64,000 nt of DNA from Hypsibius dujardini (taxonomy: Eukaryota > Tardigrada > Eutardigrada > Parachela > Hypsibiidae), in contig LRSR01013283.1 in NCBI GenBank assembly GCA_001579985.1, forward strand, positions 1 to 64,000, written 5' to 3'. Numbering within the stretch: position 1 is the first letter of the stretch; each line of letters starts with the position of its first letter. Below are positions 43,560 through 54,343 of the stretch, piece after piece. The notes under the pieces were generated by a model. That model made no database searches. It was not told the DNA's origin and saw only the letters and a program-made list of their open reading frames with translations. The position numbers and the translations under genes were made by a program.

Positions 43560-45445
43560 TCAGCTAATTCTGACTGCACCATCCAGACGAATAACCTCTC
43601 CATTAATGGCGTGATTTTCGACGATTGAGTGAACTAACATTGCGAATTCTTGTGGTTTGAGCCACCGTTTGGGGAAGACGGAAAGGTGATCGAGTCGGGA
43701 ATTGTAGAAAGTCTTCGATGCTACCGGCAGATTGGAGATCATGGGTGTGTCAAAGAAACCTGTAAATAATGCAAACCACACGCACGACATGCAGGACTTA
43801 AATTTCAAATCCCAAAAAACAAATAACAACACTCGACACTCGACTAAAAGGTCTAAAGCTAAAACTTTTTCATTTTCCCTATTTTTTATTTGATTAAGCA
43901 AACTAAATTAAGACCCCTAAGTTACCCAATATTTAGCTGGCAATCTAACTTTAGTTAAACTAAACTAACAATCAGTGTGCAGATTTTGTGAAAATCGACA
44001 GTAGTTTCCGAATTTTCATCAAAGAATAATTTTGTTACTTCAGCAATCTTGTATGTTTAATTTTTTTGGCCGTTTGATCTTACCTGGAGCAATTGCAATC
44101 ACGCGGATTCCCAGCGGACCGAACTCCCTTGCAAGGGGGAGCGTCATGCCCGCCACCGCCGCCTTGCTGGCAGCATAAGCGGCGAACCCTCCAATTGCTT
44201 CCAGACCGAGAACGCTTGAGGTATTGATGATCACTCCCCGTTGACCGTCCGCATCGGACTCCTGCTTGGCCATAATCGGCACCATTAGTCGGATCACGTT
44301 GAAGGTCCCCACTGTGTTAATCTGCAAATAACCAAACCTTAAGTCCCAGTGCCGGTCAAAATGCGATCGAGCAAAATACGCTACTTGGATAATTTTGGTG
44401 AACAAATCAAGGTCGTGAGGTTTTGAGGTCTTAAAGTCGAACGTGGCGCCTTGTGTAGCGATTCCGGCGCAGTTAACCAGGACGTCTAGACGGCCATATT
44501 TGCTGGAGATGTGGTCGGCAACGCTTTGAACGTCTTTCTCACTCGACACCTGGAGAACGAATTGTAAAAGTTAAACTGAGAAAGATTTCAGTAAATATGA
44601 AAAGCAAGCAAATAAAAACGGGCTCCTAACGAATGTTTTCGTTTGGCCAGTACAACTTTTTGTCTACAATTTTTTTTCGTTTTGAATCGGCCCTTATTTG
44701 CTTGCCTCTCACTTACAGTTTTTGATACATTTCAATTTTAAATTTAGTTCGGAATCGATTGGCGCCACGTCAGCCGGCAAAGCAAATTAAATCTGCCAGA
44801 GTGTTTTGAGTTCTCTCGAACCGAACGAATGGAAGAAACAAAATGAATTTTAAAAATCATCAAATTGTAGCCTCTACTCACTCGAGAAAGTCTCACGACG
44901 AATCGATCTTGAAATCTCCTTTTCTTCTCTTGTAATATCCGGGTATTATTCAATAAGACAAAGTGAAAAGAAAAAATATCGTCAGACTCACGTCTCCAGC
45001 AAAGGCTTCGACATTGGCATAATCTCCTTCGCCGGATGTCACGCCCTCCAGCTTCGTGTCCAAAATAACCACTCTGGCGCCTCTTCCCGCGTAGTGGTCC
45101 ACACACGCCTTTCCCAAACCAGAAGCTCCTCCAGTTATCAGCACAATTCTGGACGCAAGCAATAATACGCGGAATATCAACTCAAAAATACTAATTTACA
45201 AATGATCCACAAAGAGACGAACACATAAACACACAGACAAACCCACAGACAAACAGACAAACAGACAAACAGACAAACAGACAAACACACAGACAAACAG
45301 ACAAACACACAGACACACAGACAAACACAAATGATCCACAAACAGGCACGCCAAGAGGAATCTAAGTTTTAGTTATGGAAATGGCTGAACAATTTCATAC
45401 TTACAGGCTCGAAGACTCGGATTGTGCGGATGTCTGTTCCGTCAT
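43560..45445 (-). CDS. HSD17B10: 3-hydroxyacyl-CoA dehydrogenase type 2 / 17-beta-HSD 10
   Basis: Five exons: 45445-45405, 45148-44992, 44549-44385, 44321-44084 and 43759-43560, giving 266 aa (the human protein has 261). It is a short-chain dehydrogenase of the mitochondrial matrix that oxidises 3-hydroxyacyl-CoA in isoleucine and fatty-acid breakdown. In animals it also forms the scaffold of the tRNA methylation and RNase P complex. Seen here: the NAD-binding TGGASGLG, the NCAGIA motif, active-site Ser in RGVIINTSS, YAASK (Tyr and Lys of the triad), MTLPLAREFGPLGIRV, IAPG, and the family ending NGEVIRLDGAVRIS. The 63-bp intron 44384-44322 is a multiple of three without a stop; retained, it would insert 21 residues just before NTVGTFN. 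A non-coding first exon upstream near 46450-46700 is likely. A decayed partial duplicate lies at 40138-41990. Confidence 0.93.
45228..45330. repeat. (ACAGACAA)n microsatellite in HSD17B10 intron 1
   Basis: ACAG/ACAA units in the 256-bp first intron; on the coding strand they read as TGTC/TTGT. Confidence 0.95.
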
Positions 45446-46700
45446 TTTACTTGGCCTTCCCTTCTTGAATTGAATGAGGAATTTCACCGATTTGCAAAAT
45501 AATTGCAGCTGAATTATTGGGAAATACAAAAGACTTAAAAACTCTGGTTAGAATAAATCACAGAAAATTTGTAGCAGGCGAGAACAAGACTTGTTTTATA
45601 TATTCACTCTGAAGTTAAACCGATTGCAACCGTCGTTAATAACTGAGTGGTCTTGATCGTCGCTTCGTATCTGACATTTGTGCATTTATTCAAAATGTAG
45701 TTCAGATAAGATTTGCAAAAATAAGAATACAATATTTAAGATAAGATTGGTGGCGCTTGAGGTGTTGTTGAGCGGTCATAACGGACATGCAGTAAGGCTC
45801 TTCAAAGTTGGCTTATTTGCAGCGTTTATTTTGCTATTTCAAACTCGCTAATGTCCATTTGAAGTCAAATCTAAATTAAATCTTTTGTTAGCTGCTTCAT
45901 CATTGTTTTACGGTTTTCATTTATATTAACTAAAAATCCGCACCGTATGCTGGACCCAAGCTGATGTTATATTAAAATAAAGAATCTTTCATTTTCAAAT
46001 AAGAGCATTACGTTTTCTATTTTATATCAAAAATTAAACTAATTTTAACGTATATTTCAAATATCGACTTTTTTGCTTGCGTGCCTCATGCTTATGACTT
46101 TATAGACTTTATAGTCAATAAAAGTTAAAAAAAACTGTAAATTTTATTTTGAATGCCGTACATTTGCGAAGACGCAACAAACCCGGTACAGCAGATACCA
46201 TCATGAATTTAGTGAATTCGACGAAGTGAAGTTCAGCGCGTGTACTGTAGGTAACACAAGTTAAGCCCGGAAATATTGTAATTACTACAGTCAGTCCCAA
46301 GAACCCCGTTTGCACAACACAGGCTGTCTGCGCATAGAGAGAGATGAGGTGCGACAGGTGTAGCAATAAAATATCTTTGATATCAAGTAATTGAACCAAG
46401 TGGCCCACCAAAAAATGGCTTATCTCGCGATCTCGAAAAACAAATAGCAATTTACCTGTGTATAGGACTGCAACAATTGATGACTTAACCGCAGGGAAAC
46501 AGCGCAAAGTAGCCGAATTCGAAATCTTATTAGCTGTTTCTGCAGCTTTTCATGACTGTGCTTTTTTTTGCTGTTGCAATTGATTGGCTTGATTTAGTAA
46601 AAGTTGTTCGTCAATTATCCTGATTGGTTGTCAGAAACGGTGCAATTTAGGGCGCAGTTTTCGGTCTGTTTTAACAGCAAAAGTCACGTGAGCATAGTTC
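45446..46700 (-). promoter_or_regulatory. HSD17B10 upstream region (5' exon and promoter, inferred)
   Basis: The segment 46265-46700 is the part conserved in the duplicate at 41213-41990, including a donor-like CACAG|GTAAAT on the minus strand near 46455, a GATTGG (CCAAT) motif and TCACGTGA at 46684-46691. Conservation of a non-coding stretch at this place suggests a first exon and core promoter. Sequence between about 45450 and 46100 is AT-rich and featureless. Confidence 0.45.
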
Positions 46701-47264
46701 TTCCTGGGACTGATTGTAGATCCTGCGTTTTAAAATAATTACAGCCTCATCGATCTACGGACAGTCAAAAGCGCATAGCACCATGAAATTATATTCGTAG
46801 AGCGAGCAAAAGTCTGCCGAACAAGCGAGCTATTAGTTATTTTCAGCCATTTGAGACTTTTCCTTTTTTCCGTTATTGTCTCCTTAGTCAAACTGGAAGC
46901 TTATTTAACCTGTCGATTATGGTAAATCATAGAACGGGAATGCTTTCTATTATACGGGAGTGTAGTATGTCTATTCGGGACAGCCATTGCCGCCTTTGGA
47001 TATTACAAGATGGTCTGTCCTACATCGAGTAAGAGTGGCTCACTTCCTGCCATTAACTTATTCATTTTTTTTCTCTAGTTTACTCCCTACGAAACCGTAA
47101 GTTATCAAGACCCTCAAAATCGAAATTTCAGTACGCAATAACTCGGCTATGACTCTACTCAGCACAAAAAGAACGTTTAACACGTTTGAAGTCGGTAAAA
47201 TTGGCAAATTTCGCTTTGCTTTTGAACGTAATGGACAGCCTGACGAATTTTTCACGGTCAATGC

Positions 47265-47460
47265 TAGGCGCGCGTACTGGGCTTTTTCATCACCATGGCA
47301 TCGGCCATTTGATCAAAACCCATCAAAACCCATCAAGACCCATCAAAACCCATCAAAGCCCATCAAAACCCATCAAAGCCCATTACTAACCGACTAGCTC
47401 TAGCCCTGCTTGTTCGATTGGTAACTAAACGACTAGCCCTGCCTGTACGCGCGCGCAGCC
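47265..47460. repeat. Dispersed element G with expanded 10-bp minisatellite
   Basis: GCGCGCG-flanked element: ATCACCATGG, GGCCATTTGATC, then about seven to eight units of CATCAAAACC (47319-47388), then CGACTAGC repeated and CCTGCCTGTACGCGCGCGCAG. It is the same element, inverted, as 36615-36745, and has the same repeat unit as the coding array at 6961-7076. Confidence 0.75.
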
Positions 47461-47675
47461 ACTACGATGAATTTTTCACACCTCAGGGTGGACGTAGCAC
47501 GTAAGTAGGTACGATACGTTCGTTCCCCTTTGTAAGTAAAGAACTTGTTACTTCTTCTTTTGTTTGCGAAGAAAACAAACGAACTCTAGAAACATATTAC
47601 CGGTAAGCTTACTTTTTGAATCAAGCGGAAGATTCAAAGTTTACTTAATTCTTCCGGGAATATTTATTGCAAAAA

Positions 47676-48310
47676 TCATTTCCAGTGATTCATATCGGAG
47701 AGACACTTCTTGATATCCGAAGCCCTAACACTAACGCTGCGGTCTCGCTCAAAACATTTCCGCAAAACAACTTGGCAGATGGGAATAGTATTTGGTATAT
47801 CAGGCCGTGAGCCTTCGGTCATTCTTGAAATATACGAGGATAAATCGGTTCGTCCATCATTCGTAAATATGTCTCCGTTCTTCCCAATGTATCGCAGATT
47901 ATTATGTGTGACCATGTCTAGAATTACGCAGCCCAAACTCCAGCAGTCTCCTCTAGCATCGAATAGATCGCTCTTCCAATCGTCAACAATTGGGGTAACT
48001 GCTCCTCTGCTGAGTACATCCGGATGTGTATATGAGAGGTCACCTCCCATGACATCCAAAAAGCTGGCATCGTTTTGCAATAAATGCAACGGACCCAACA
48101 AGTCAGTTATTTTCAAACCATGGCTGAATGTTACTGCTATCGAAGAGGTTCGCAGTCTTCCTAAGTAGAACGGCTTTGGCTGATGATGCAAAAAGTCCAG
48201 AGCGTCACACAATTGTGCACTAAATATCCGAATTTCAGACCAGTTCAAAGTGCCCGAAGACGTGAAAACTCCATCAGTAGCAATATACGTATGAAGATCT
48301 AACCATTCAC
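47676..48310 (-). CDS. Pseudokinase C-lobe exon
   Basis: One exon of 211 codons to a stop at 47676, opening with a phase-1 acceptor (CAG|GT GAA TGG) at the hinge of a protein-kinase fold. The order of kinase blocks is clear: helix alphaE (IFSAQLCDALDFLHHQ), the catalytic-loop position (FYLGRLRTSSIAVT, where HRD, Lys and Asn are lost), the DFG position (ITDLLGP), a degenerate activation segment (YTHPDVL for MSPEM) and helix F (GDCWSLGCVILDM). It is therefore a pseudokinase. Its intron phase and position equal those before both C-lobes of the tandem kinase at 57554-61386. The N-lobe exon was not found; the upstream intron side is filled by a solo LTR and a TIR element, so the gene may be broken. 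Confidence 0.65.
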
Positions 48311-48376
48311 CTGAAATCAAGAAGTACATAAACACGTTACAGTAATTACAAAATAATCCCAGGCATACATGTCCTC

Positions 48377-48696
48377 TGTTAGGTCTACCAACCGGGGGTT
48401 GGATAGTTAACAAGTTTATTGGACTGAATGTGGTGATCGGTAGAGAAGTAAACTGGAAGAAAGGAAAGAGGAAATACAACTGCCTCTTATAACTAGTAAA
48501 ACATCTGATTATATAGTAAAGTGTTAACTATAGAATTGATAGTAAACAGCACACACATCAGAATTACATACAAGTAATTAGCTGTGGCAGCAGAATAGGG
48601 TTAATAGGGTAGATAGAGTTACTAAGTAAGCAAGGTATTAACGAGTCAAATAGCTGTGATGATTGGGTATGAGGACTTGTTGGGCGTGGTCCAACA
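48377..48696 (+). mobile_element. Solo LTR, family A, copy 2
   Basis: 320 bp, TGTTAGGTCTACC to GGTCCAACA, with the 4-bp target duplication CCTC on both sides (48373-48376 and 48697-48700). It sits in intron sequence of the pseudokinase locus and abuts a TIR element. No internal element. Confidence 0.88.
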
Positions 48697-48701
48697 CCTC
48701 A

Positions 48702-49210
48702 CCCTAGTACACAGCTAGTGTACGAAAAGTGTTTTTTCCGTGCACATAAAAGATGAATAGTCTCCTTAAATTTGTACGTAAAAAGAGCGACTTACGTTTC
48801 ACACATTATGTACGGCCACCATAAAACGTACGCTGTACTAAGGAAATAACTAAATCATATTATGCATGATCCCATTTACTTTTATTCGTGTCTACAGTTC
48901 TCAGGCTACAAAGTCGATTAAATTCATCTAATTAAGCTTAAATCAACTAAATTTTTCGATTCTTGATCAAAAGATACGCGCCTCTAAGGACTTTTATTCT
49001 GTCATTTATTTTTGAAAACTTACGGTCTGCTCGCGTTTCGAATAAAAGTGAACAAAGTGTATAAATTTTGAAAGCTCATACATATTGCTTCACATAAGTT
49101 AAGACTAATAAAAAGGGTGGTGTTACTCTGTGTGGAATGGCGTATAATTTGTGTGAAAAATTGACTTTTCGTATGACCTATCGTACTTCATTTTTTCATG
49201 TGTACTAGGG
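48702..49210. mobile_element. TIR transposon family C, copy 2, 3-bp target duplication
   Basis: 509 bp, perfect 12-bp TIR CCCTAGTACACA/TGTGTACTAGGG, flanked by TCA on each side. The interior matches 24800-25322 throughout (for example TTGATTCTTGATCAAAAGAT-like and CATTATGTACGGCCACCA). No reading frame for a transposase. Confidence 0.85.
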
Positions 49211-49303
49211 TCAGGGCATGAATCTATGAAACCATCCCGAAATGTCATTCCCTCACCAGAACCAAAAGGGCTTTGTTCCAATAGAAATCCATGACAGCCA
49301 CTT

Positions 49304-50006
49304 ACAAGGGAATTTTGCATCTCTGGAAGGCGAAATGTTTCACATTTTTTTAGTTTGTTATGTGCATATAACTTAGTTCTCAATATTTTAATCGAAAAAA
49401 AATACAAATGCCCCCTAACATTTTTTAAAAATCAAAAACCAATCCGCGGTGGTACATAGGGGGCGCTCTCAACGTTACTGGAAATGTCTTTCGTTGATCG
49501 TTGTATTTATCGACGCTATAGGCAATGGCGGCCGCAACGCCATTGATTGATCGATTTCAGTTCTTCTTTAGTTTTGGCATAAAGCGTGCAATTGATTGTT
49601 GAATTTTTGGTATTACCTTGGAATAATTATTACTAAACTTCAACCGCATAATAGCATTATTCGTGAAAGTAAATACTAACCCTTGTCCCACAGCCTATGT
49701 TTGTGTTTCACATTTCATACTAAATTAAATATTCAAATGGTTTCGGTTACAGTAATTTAGTAACGGCCGCAAACAAGCCAGTGTATTCGCTCGTGTCAAC
49801 GAATAGTTCAATCAATGCACGCGACATGTGGTAACATTGAGAGCGCCCCCTATGTACCACCGCAAACTGGTTTTTGATTTTTAAAAAATGTTAGAAGGCA
49901 TTTGTATTTTTTTTTCAATTGTAATATTGAGAACTAAGTTAAACACACACAATAAAATTAAAAAAAGTGGAACATTTCGCCTTCCAGAGATGCAAAATTC
50001 CCTTGT
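49304..50006. mobile_element. Long inverted repeat with GGTGGTACATAG core
   Basis: Arms of about 175 bp (49304-49478 and 49830-50006) are near-perfect inverse copies, sharing ACAAGGGAATTTTGCATCTC, AACTTAGTTCTCAATATT, CATTTTTTAAAAATCAAAAA and GGGGGCGCTCTCAA. The unique centre is about 350 bp. The outer 50 bp on the right overlaps a minus-strand frame that continues the kinase locus, so host sequence may have been caught in the inversion. Confidence 0.8.
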
Positions 50007-50261
50007 TAGACTATCGACTACTTCGTTTCCCGCCACCGTTCGCAGCGTCTGAACGTCAAATGCCACGTATCGATTAATGCTGGCGTGACAGAACGGGCCA
50101 ATACTGCCGAGTAGCTCCCTCTGGTTTGGTGAAAGATTAATCCCAAAGTTCCCACTCAAAAGTATGGCGTTACCCATGAACCCATTTCGCCCCGCTGGCG
50201 GAAACCAGTTTCCAATTCTCACAGACTCCACATGAGTTGGGATTCGACGTAACCCGAACAT
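49881..50261 (-). CDS. Possible 3' exon of the kinase locus ending in a membrane segment
   Basis: A 126-codon frame just after the stop of the kinase at 50271, in another frame. The first part looks protein-like (INLSPNQRELLGSIG, INRYVAFDVQTLRTV). The end is a hydrophobic stretch (VPLFLILLCVFNLVLNI), as at the C-terminus of the tandem kinase at 61386. It could be an alternative 3' exon giving a tail-anchored form, but no convincing splice pair was found, and the hydrophobic part lies inside the inverted repeat 49304-50006. Confidence 0.3.
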   Translation of the reverse strand: MFGLRRIPTHVESVRIGNWFPPAGRNGFMGNAILLSGNFGINLSPNQRELLGSIGPFCHASINRYVAFDVQTLRTVAGNEVVDSLTREFCISGRRNVPLFLILLCVFNLVLNITIEKKIQMPSNIF

Positions 50262-50270
50262 ATGGCAACA

Positions 50271-53200
50271 TCATTGAACCACCTTCTCGTCGGCAGCGAT
50301 TAACGGATACATAGCCGTCTCACCGTCTGGACCCAGCAGTTCCATGCGTCGCACGTCAATACTCGAGGTGTTGGTAACCCTCACAAGGCAAATTCCCCAC
50401 AAAGCTGCAATTTCTGCCAACTGATTCTTTTCAGCTTGTTCGTTCAATTGACTCAACAGTTCTTGGGCTTTTGGTCTAGCCGAGGCGTTCCAACGTAAAC
50501 AACTAGTCACCAGTTTGTGTAGGACCTTGTTGGACATATTCTGTGGTACGACTGGGGAGCCCCCATCACTGATGATAGACTGAAACATGTGATCGGTCAA
50601 ACTGGCCCCGTTCACCACGGTTCCGTCCCGTTTACGGCAAACTAACCAATCTTCCGCAAACATCCGCAAGATTAGACAACCCAGGCTCCAGATGTCCGTA
50701 GATCGACCAACCTTAGGACAGAATCCGGATGATATATCAAACAAAAAAACGCTGTTTGATTTGATTTCTGAAAGTGTTGGTCCAGTTTTTTGCATTGTTA
50801 CTGACTTCTTGGGTCCGATCTACGACCCTCTGCACAGGCGAAAATCTCATTATCAAGTTAAATTATCTGATTAGAAGTTGCAAAATAGTTTCTTTAGGGA
50901 ACATCTCTTAATGACGTCAGTATTGGTTAAGGGGATGGGGTGCGAAAAATACCTGACGAACTCTGACTAAACGGAATGAGGGTAGGCCGGCGTCCTAACG
51001 TCAGTTTTGGGGAACCTGGTAGACTTAGAAATAATCAATTTTGGAAATTTCTTTCGCGTCATACATCCCTTAAAAATGCCGGTAAGCTATGTGAAGATGT
51101 GGATTTCAAATAGTTTAGTGAAATTTGACTGGAGAGCTGTTCAGTGCGTGCTTTGCTGTGCCTGCTGTTCAGCAAAAAATTTTCACAGAAACCGAGCACG
51201 CCGTATCAGCTGTTCATCAATGTATTCGTTAGTTCTTGTCCGAAATTCCCAAACGATAGCTACCGGCGCGCGAACGAGAACTGGTGGAGGACAGGCCCGA
51301 TTTGGAGTGACACACATTTCACACACATTGTAATGGAAGGGGTCTATGGTTTCTGACGTCAGAAACTGAAGATCTTCTGAATATTGTCAAAAAAGTGGTA
51401 AAAAAGCAAATCGGGAAATAAAGTTAAAAAGAAATCAAATCAAACGATCATCTTTCTGATTTTGCTTGATTTGATTTTGGGAATTCAATTCAAACCAAAA
51501 TCAAATCAAATGAACCTTTACAGAGGTTAAACCACTTGATGGTGCTCAGTGACTCATATTCACACCTGTACAGGGTGTATTGTCTGATTTCCATATTTTA
51601 TAAACCCAACGCGTGTTCCATTCAATATGCGTTATATATTTCTTGTCTCATTTGGATGCAAAGATGGGTCGCAAACTAGATTTGGGTTTGAGGGAGTCTA
51701 TTTTGACATTGGTCAGTTTGAAATATTCATCTAGAAAAATTGTAGAAGCATGGAAGGTCAGGAATATCGTTGTTTCTCAGAGAGCGGTATCTAATCTCAT
51801 TAGGAAAAATATCAACAAGGAAGCCGGAAGTGATACTGCACCGTTGTCGATTAAACCCCGTGGCTCCCCGAAACTCCGAACTCCTAATCTGGTGGCTGCC
51901 ATTGAAAAGGACCTTTCAGGACCGAATCCGCTGACCCGTTCTGCGTTATCCTTGAAGTACGGTGTATCGGCTACAACTACTGCTCGCGTCATTAGTCAGG
52001 ATTTGAAGGGGAAGGTGCGGAAAAACTTCCTTGTTCATGCCCTGTCAAACAAGCAGGCTAAACAACGGCTGTACCGAGGCCTGAGGTTCCTGCGATACAT
52101 CAACGGCCGGAAGTGGAAGAATGTTATCACCATTGATGAGGTCTGGGTTTATCTGACTGACGTTAACGGGATTCGGAAGATTTACTACGAGTTTCGGGAA
52201 GAACGGAGTCCGGAAAGTTGGACCAAATTCTGAAAGGAATCTCACCCCAAGGGCGTCATGTTTGTGACCGGCGTTTGCTCCCGTGGAAAAACTGTGATCC
52301 GCTCCGTCAAACCAGAAGCGAAAATCAACAGTGAGTACTACATCCAACATGTTTTGAAGCCGCTTTTCAAGAACAACATTCGGAAACTATTTTCGGGAGA
52401 GCTTATCAACAAGGTCGTCTTCCACCTTGACAGTGCTCTTCCGGAATCACCCAAGAGTGGCTTCGAAATGGCTGTTTAAGTGGAAATTGTTTGACTGCGC
52501 TGCCACTACAGTGGCAGGTTTGAAACGGGTTATGCGAAAGGTCTGGTCGAATTTAGACCAAAGTAAAATTGATAACGCTTTGGGATCCTGGCCGAAACGT
52601 GTTAAACTTATAATGGAGAGGCAGGGGCTTTAAATCGAGCATGTTTTGAAAAATTCGAAGTGAAATTGTGCACGCGGGAATTAATTAAAAACTGAGCACC
52701 ATCAAGTGGTTCAACCTCTGTATTTGGCGTGATTTGAGTATTTGATGTTTGAAATTTTGATTATTTGATATCATCCTTACCTCCGGAAGCTTTGTCTTGG
52801 GATTCCAAGCGGTCATTTCGGGTGACATAAAACGGTAGGTACCCTTTCGGGTCGTCAAATCGTGATGTGTTCGCTGACCGCTCAATTGCGTGAAACTGTC
52901 CAGATCGGCCAATTTCAGCAGACCGTGACCGTCTTCATTTTTCAGCAGAATATTCTCCGGTTTCAAGTCTCCATAGAACATGGCATCCTTGTGCGAACAC
53001 ACTCGATTGTGAAGGTAATCTAAGGCTTTCAGTATCTGACCAGTGTAATTTAATATTGTAGCAACCGGGAGAGAAGGAGTATTTCGTTGGATAAAGTGCT
53101 CCAGCGTTTTTCCCTCACAGAGCTCCATAATGATGCAGGAATTCAAGCGTTCAGTCGGCGATCCGGGTCTGTGTGAGTATCCCACGGCCATATATTTCAC

Positions 53201-53458
53201 AATGTTCTCGCAATCCAGTTTCAGAAGGGTCGCCAGTTTAGCCATCCTAGTGTCATCGTAGACACAGTTCAGAAATTTGATCGCATGTGGACTGTCTGGC
53301 CGTGGAGTGAAGTCATTCTCGGAATGAACCAGATTCGCTTTCACGACATACCCAAAAGCTCCATAGCCCAAGACAGCTGGTGTTGGTATGCAGTGATATG
53401 GGTTGCCTTCCAGGTCGAGGATGTAGGTAAGAAACTCATGGATCGATGAACTAGTCAT
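50271..53458 (-). CDS. MEKK-like protein kinase with DLD in place of DFG
   Basis: Two exons, 53458-52781 and 50711-50271, joined in phase 0 (E|VGRSTDIWSLGC), 372 aa. The kinase fold is complete: glycine loop (LGYGAFGYVVKAN), ATP lysine (HAIKFL), hinge MELCEGKTLEHFI, catalytic loop YGDLKPENILL (His-Arg of HRD changed, Asp, Lys and Asn kept), metal-binding Asp in LADLDSF (Phe-Gly replaced by Leu-Asp) and GTYRFMSPEM. The catalytic residues needed for phosphotransfer are present, so it may be active. The C-terminal 90 residues are outside the kinase core. The 2.07-kb intron carries dispersed repeat H and a mariner transposon. The closest family by motif is STE11/MEKK, but divergence is large. Confidence 0.83.
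50890..51318. repeat. Dispersed repeat H, copy 2
   Basis: Same order of motifs as 31672-32062 (TGACGTCAGTATTGGTTA, GGTAGGCCGGCGT, CATCCCTTAAAAATGCCGG, CTGGTGGAGGACAGGC), inside the kinase intron. Confidence 0.7.
51519..52722 (+). mobile_element. mariner-like DNA transposon, inactive copy
   Basis: A 1.2-kb element with TA at both edges (51519-51520 and 52721-52722) and TIRs of about 30 bp (CAGAGGTTRAACCACTTGAT...). The transposase starts at 51664 (MGRKLDLGLRESIL) with a paired helix-turn-helix region, and has the first catalytic Asp (VITIDEVWVYL). After a stop at 52231 the same frame continues to the second Asp (VVFHLDSAL), then stops again at 52479. The expected block around the third acidic residue (NSPD...) is missing between about 52450 and 52500, and the last 40 codons resume in another frame to 52633. 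So it has two stops and one internal deletion. The intact ends and TA duplication suggest fairly recent insertion into the kinase intron. Confidence 0.85.
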
Positions 53459-53892
53459 TTTGGGTATTTAAATTGAAATCCGTAGAAGCAGTATGGGAAC
53501 ATGTTGTTCGTTGAACTTGTTCGTTGAACTTGTTCGCTTCTGACGGTGGCTTTTGAGGTAATTTCATAAGATCTTCGACGAAATAAAGTGTCGTACGAGC
53601 ACCAGCCACGTGTTGACGTTCTGTTTGCTCAACGGTGTACTTCAACCGTACAAGCATGGTGGGTATCAAGATACCCTTATCTGCACGAAAACATGGTTAA
53701 TTCACTTGAATTTTTGCCGGGATCTCTGGACATTGCAACGAATCGGACATCGCAACGAATCTCTTAAGGGCAACCCGACGCTTTGAATCGTCCAGAAAAT
53801 CTTCTCAGGTCCCCATGTGTTGCAAGTGCAAATAAGCATTCTGATGTGTAAATACCATTTACAATTATAGATCGCTAAGTTAGGTAACTTTT

Positions 53893-54343
53893 TGCCGTAT
53901 TCAAAATTTGAAAAGCTGCAGTGACGTCACCATTGAACAATTTTTCCCGTTAGCGACACTTTAAGATACTTTGAATGAAAAATCTTGTCCGATCTGCACG
54001 ATCTTGAGCTTCTTAAGAAACTCTCAAAAAATGCTGAAGACAATTGTAATAGATTTTTCATCATGTTTGCGGTTGAGAAGTTGTAGAGCCAAAACCTCGG
54101 AAAACTGAGATATTTGGGATGGGATGAACTTTTTTCGAGGTCCACAGTCTATAACTTCTGAACCGCAAGCATGTTAAAAAATCTGTTACAGTTGTCTTCA
54201 GCATTTTTTGAGAGTCTCTCAAGAAGCCCAAGATCGCGCAGATCGGACAAGATTTGTCATTCAAAGTATCTTAAAGTGTCGCTAACGGGAAAAATTATCC
54301 AATGGTGACGTCACTGCAGTTTTTTCAAATTCTGAAAACGGCA
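53893..54343. mobile_element. Near-perfect 450-bp palindrome (foldback element)
   Basis: Arms of about 200 bp from CTGCAGTGACGTCACCATTG on the left to CAATGGTGACGTCACTGCAG on the right, with inner pairs such as CCCGTTAGCGACACTTTAAG, CTGAAGACAATTGTAA (inverse TTACAGTTGTCTTCAG) and GAAGTTGT/TAACTTC. Hardly any loop. The overlapping frames on both strands follow from the palindrome. Confidence 0.88.

Noticed and set aside
53927-54264. Two overlapping minus-strand frames that resemble each other
   Set aside because: They arise from the arms of the palindrome 53893-54343.
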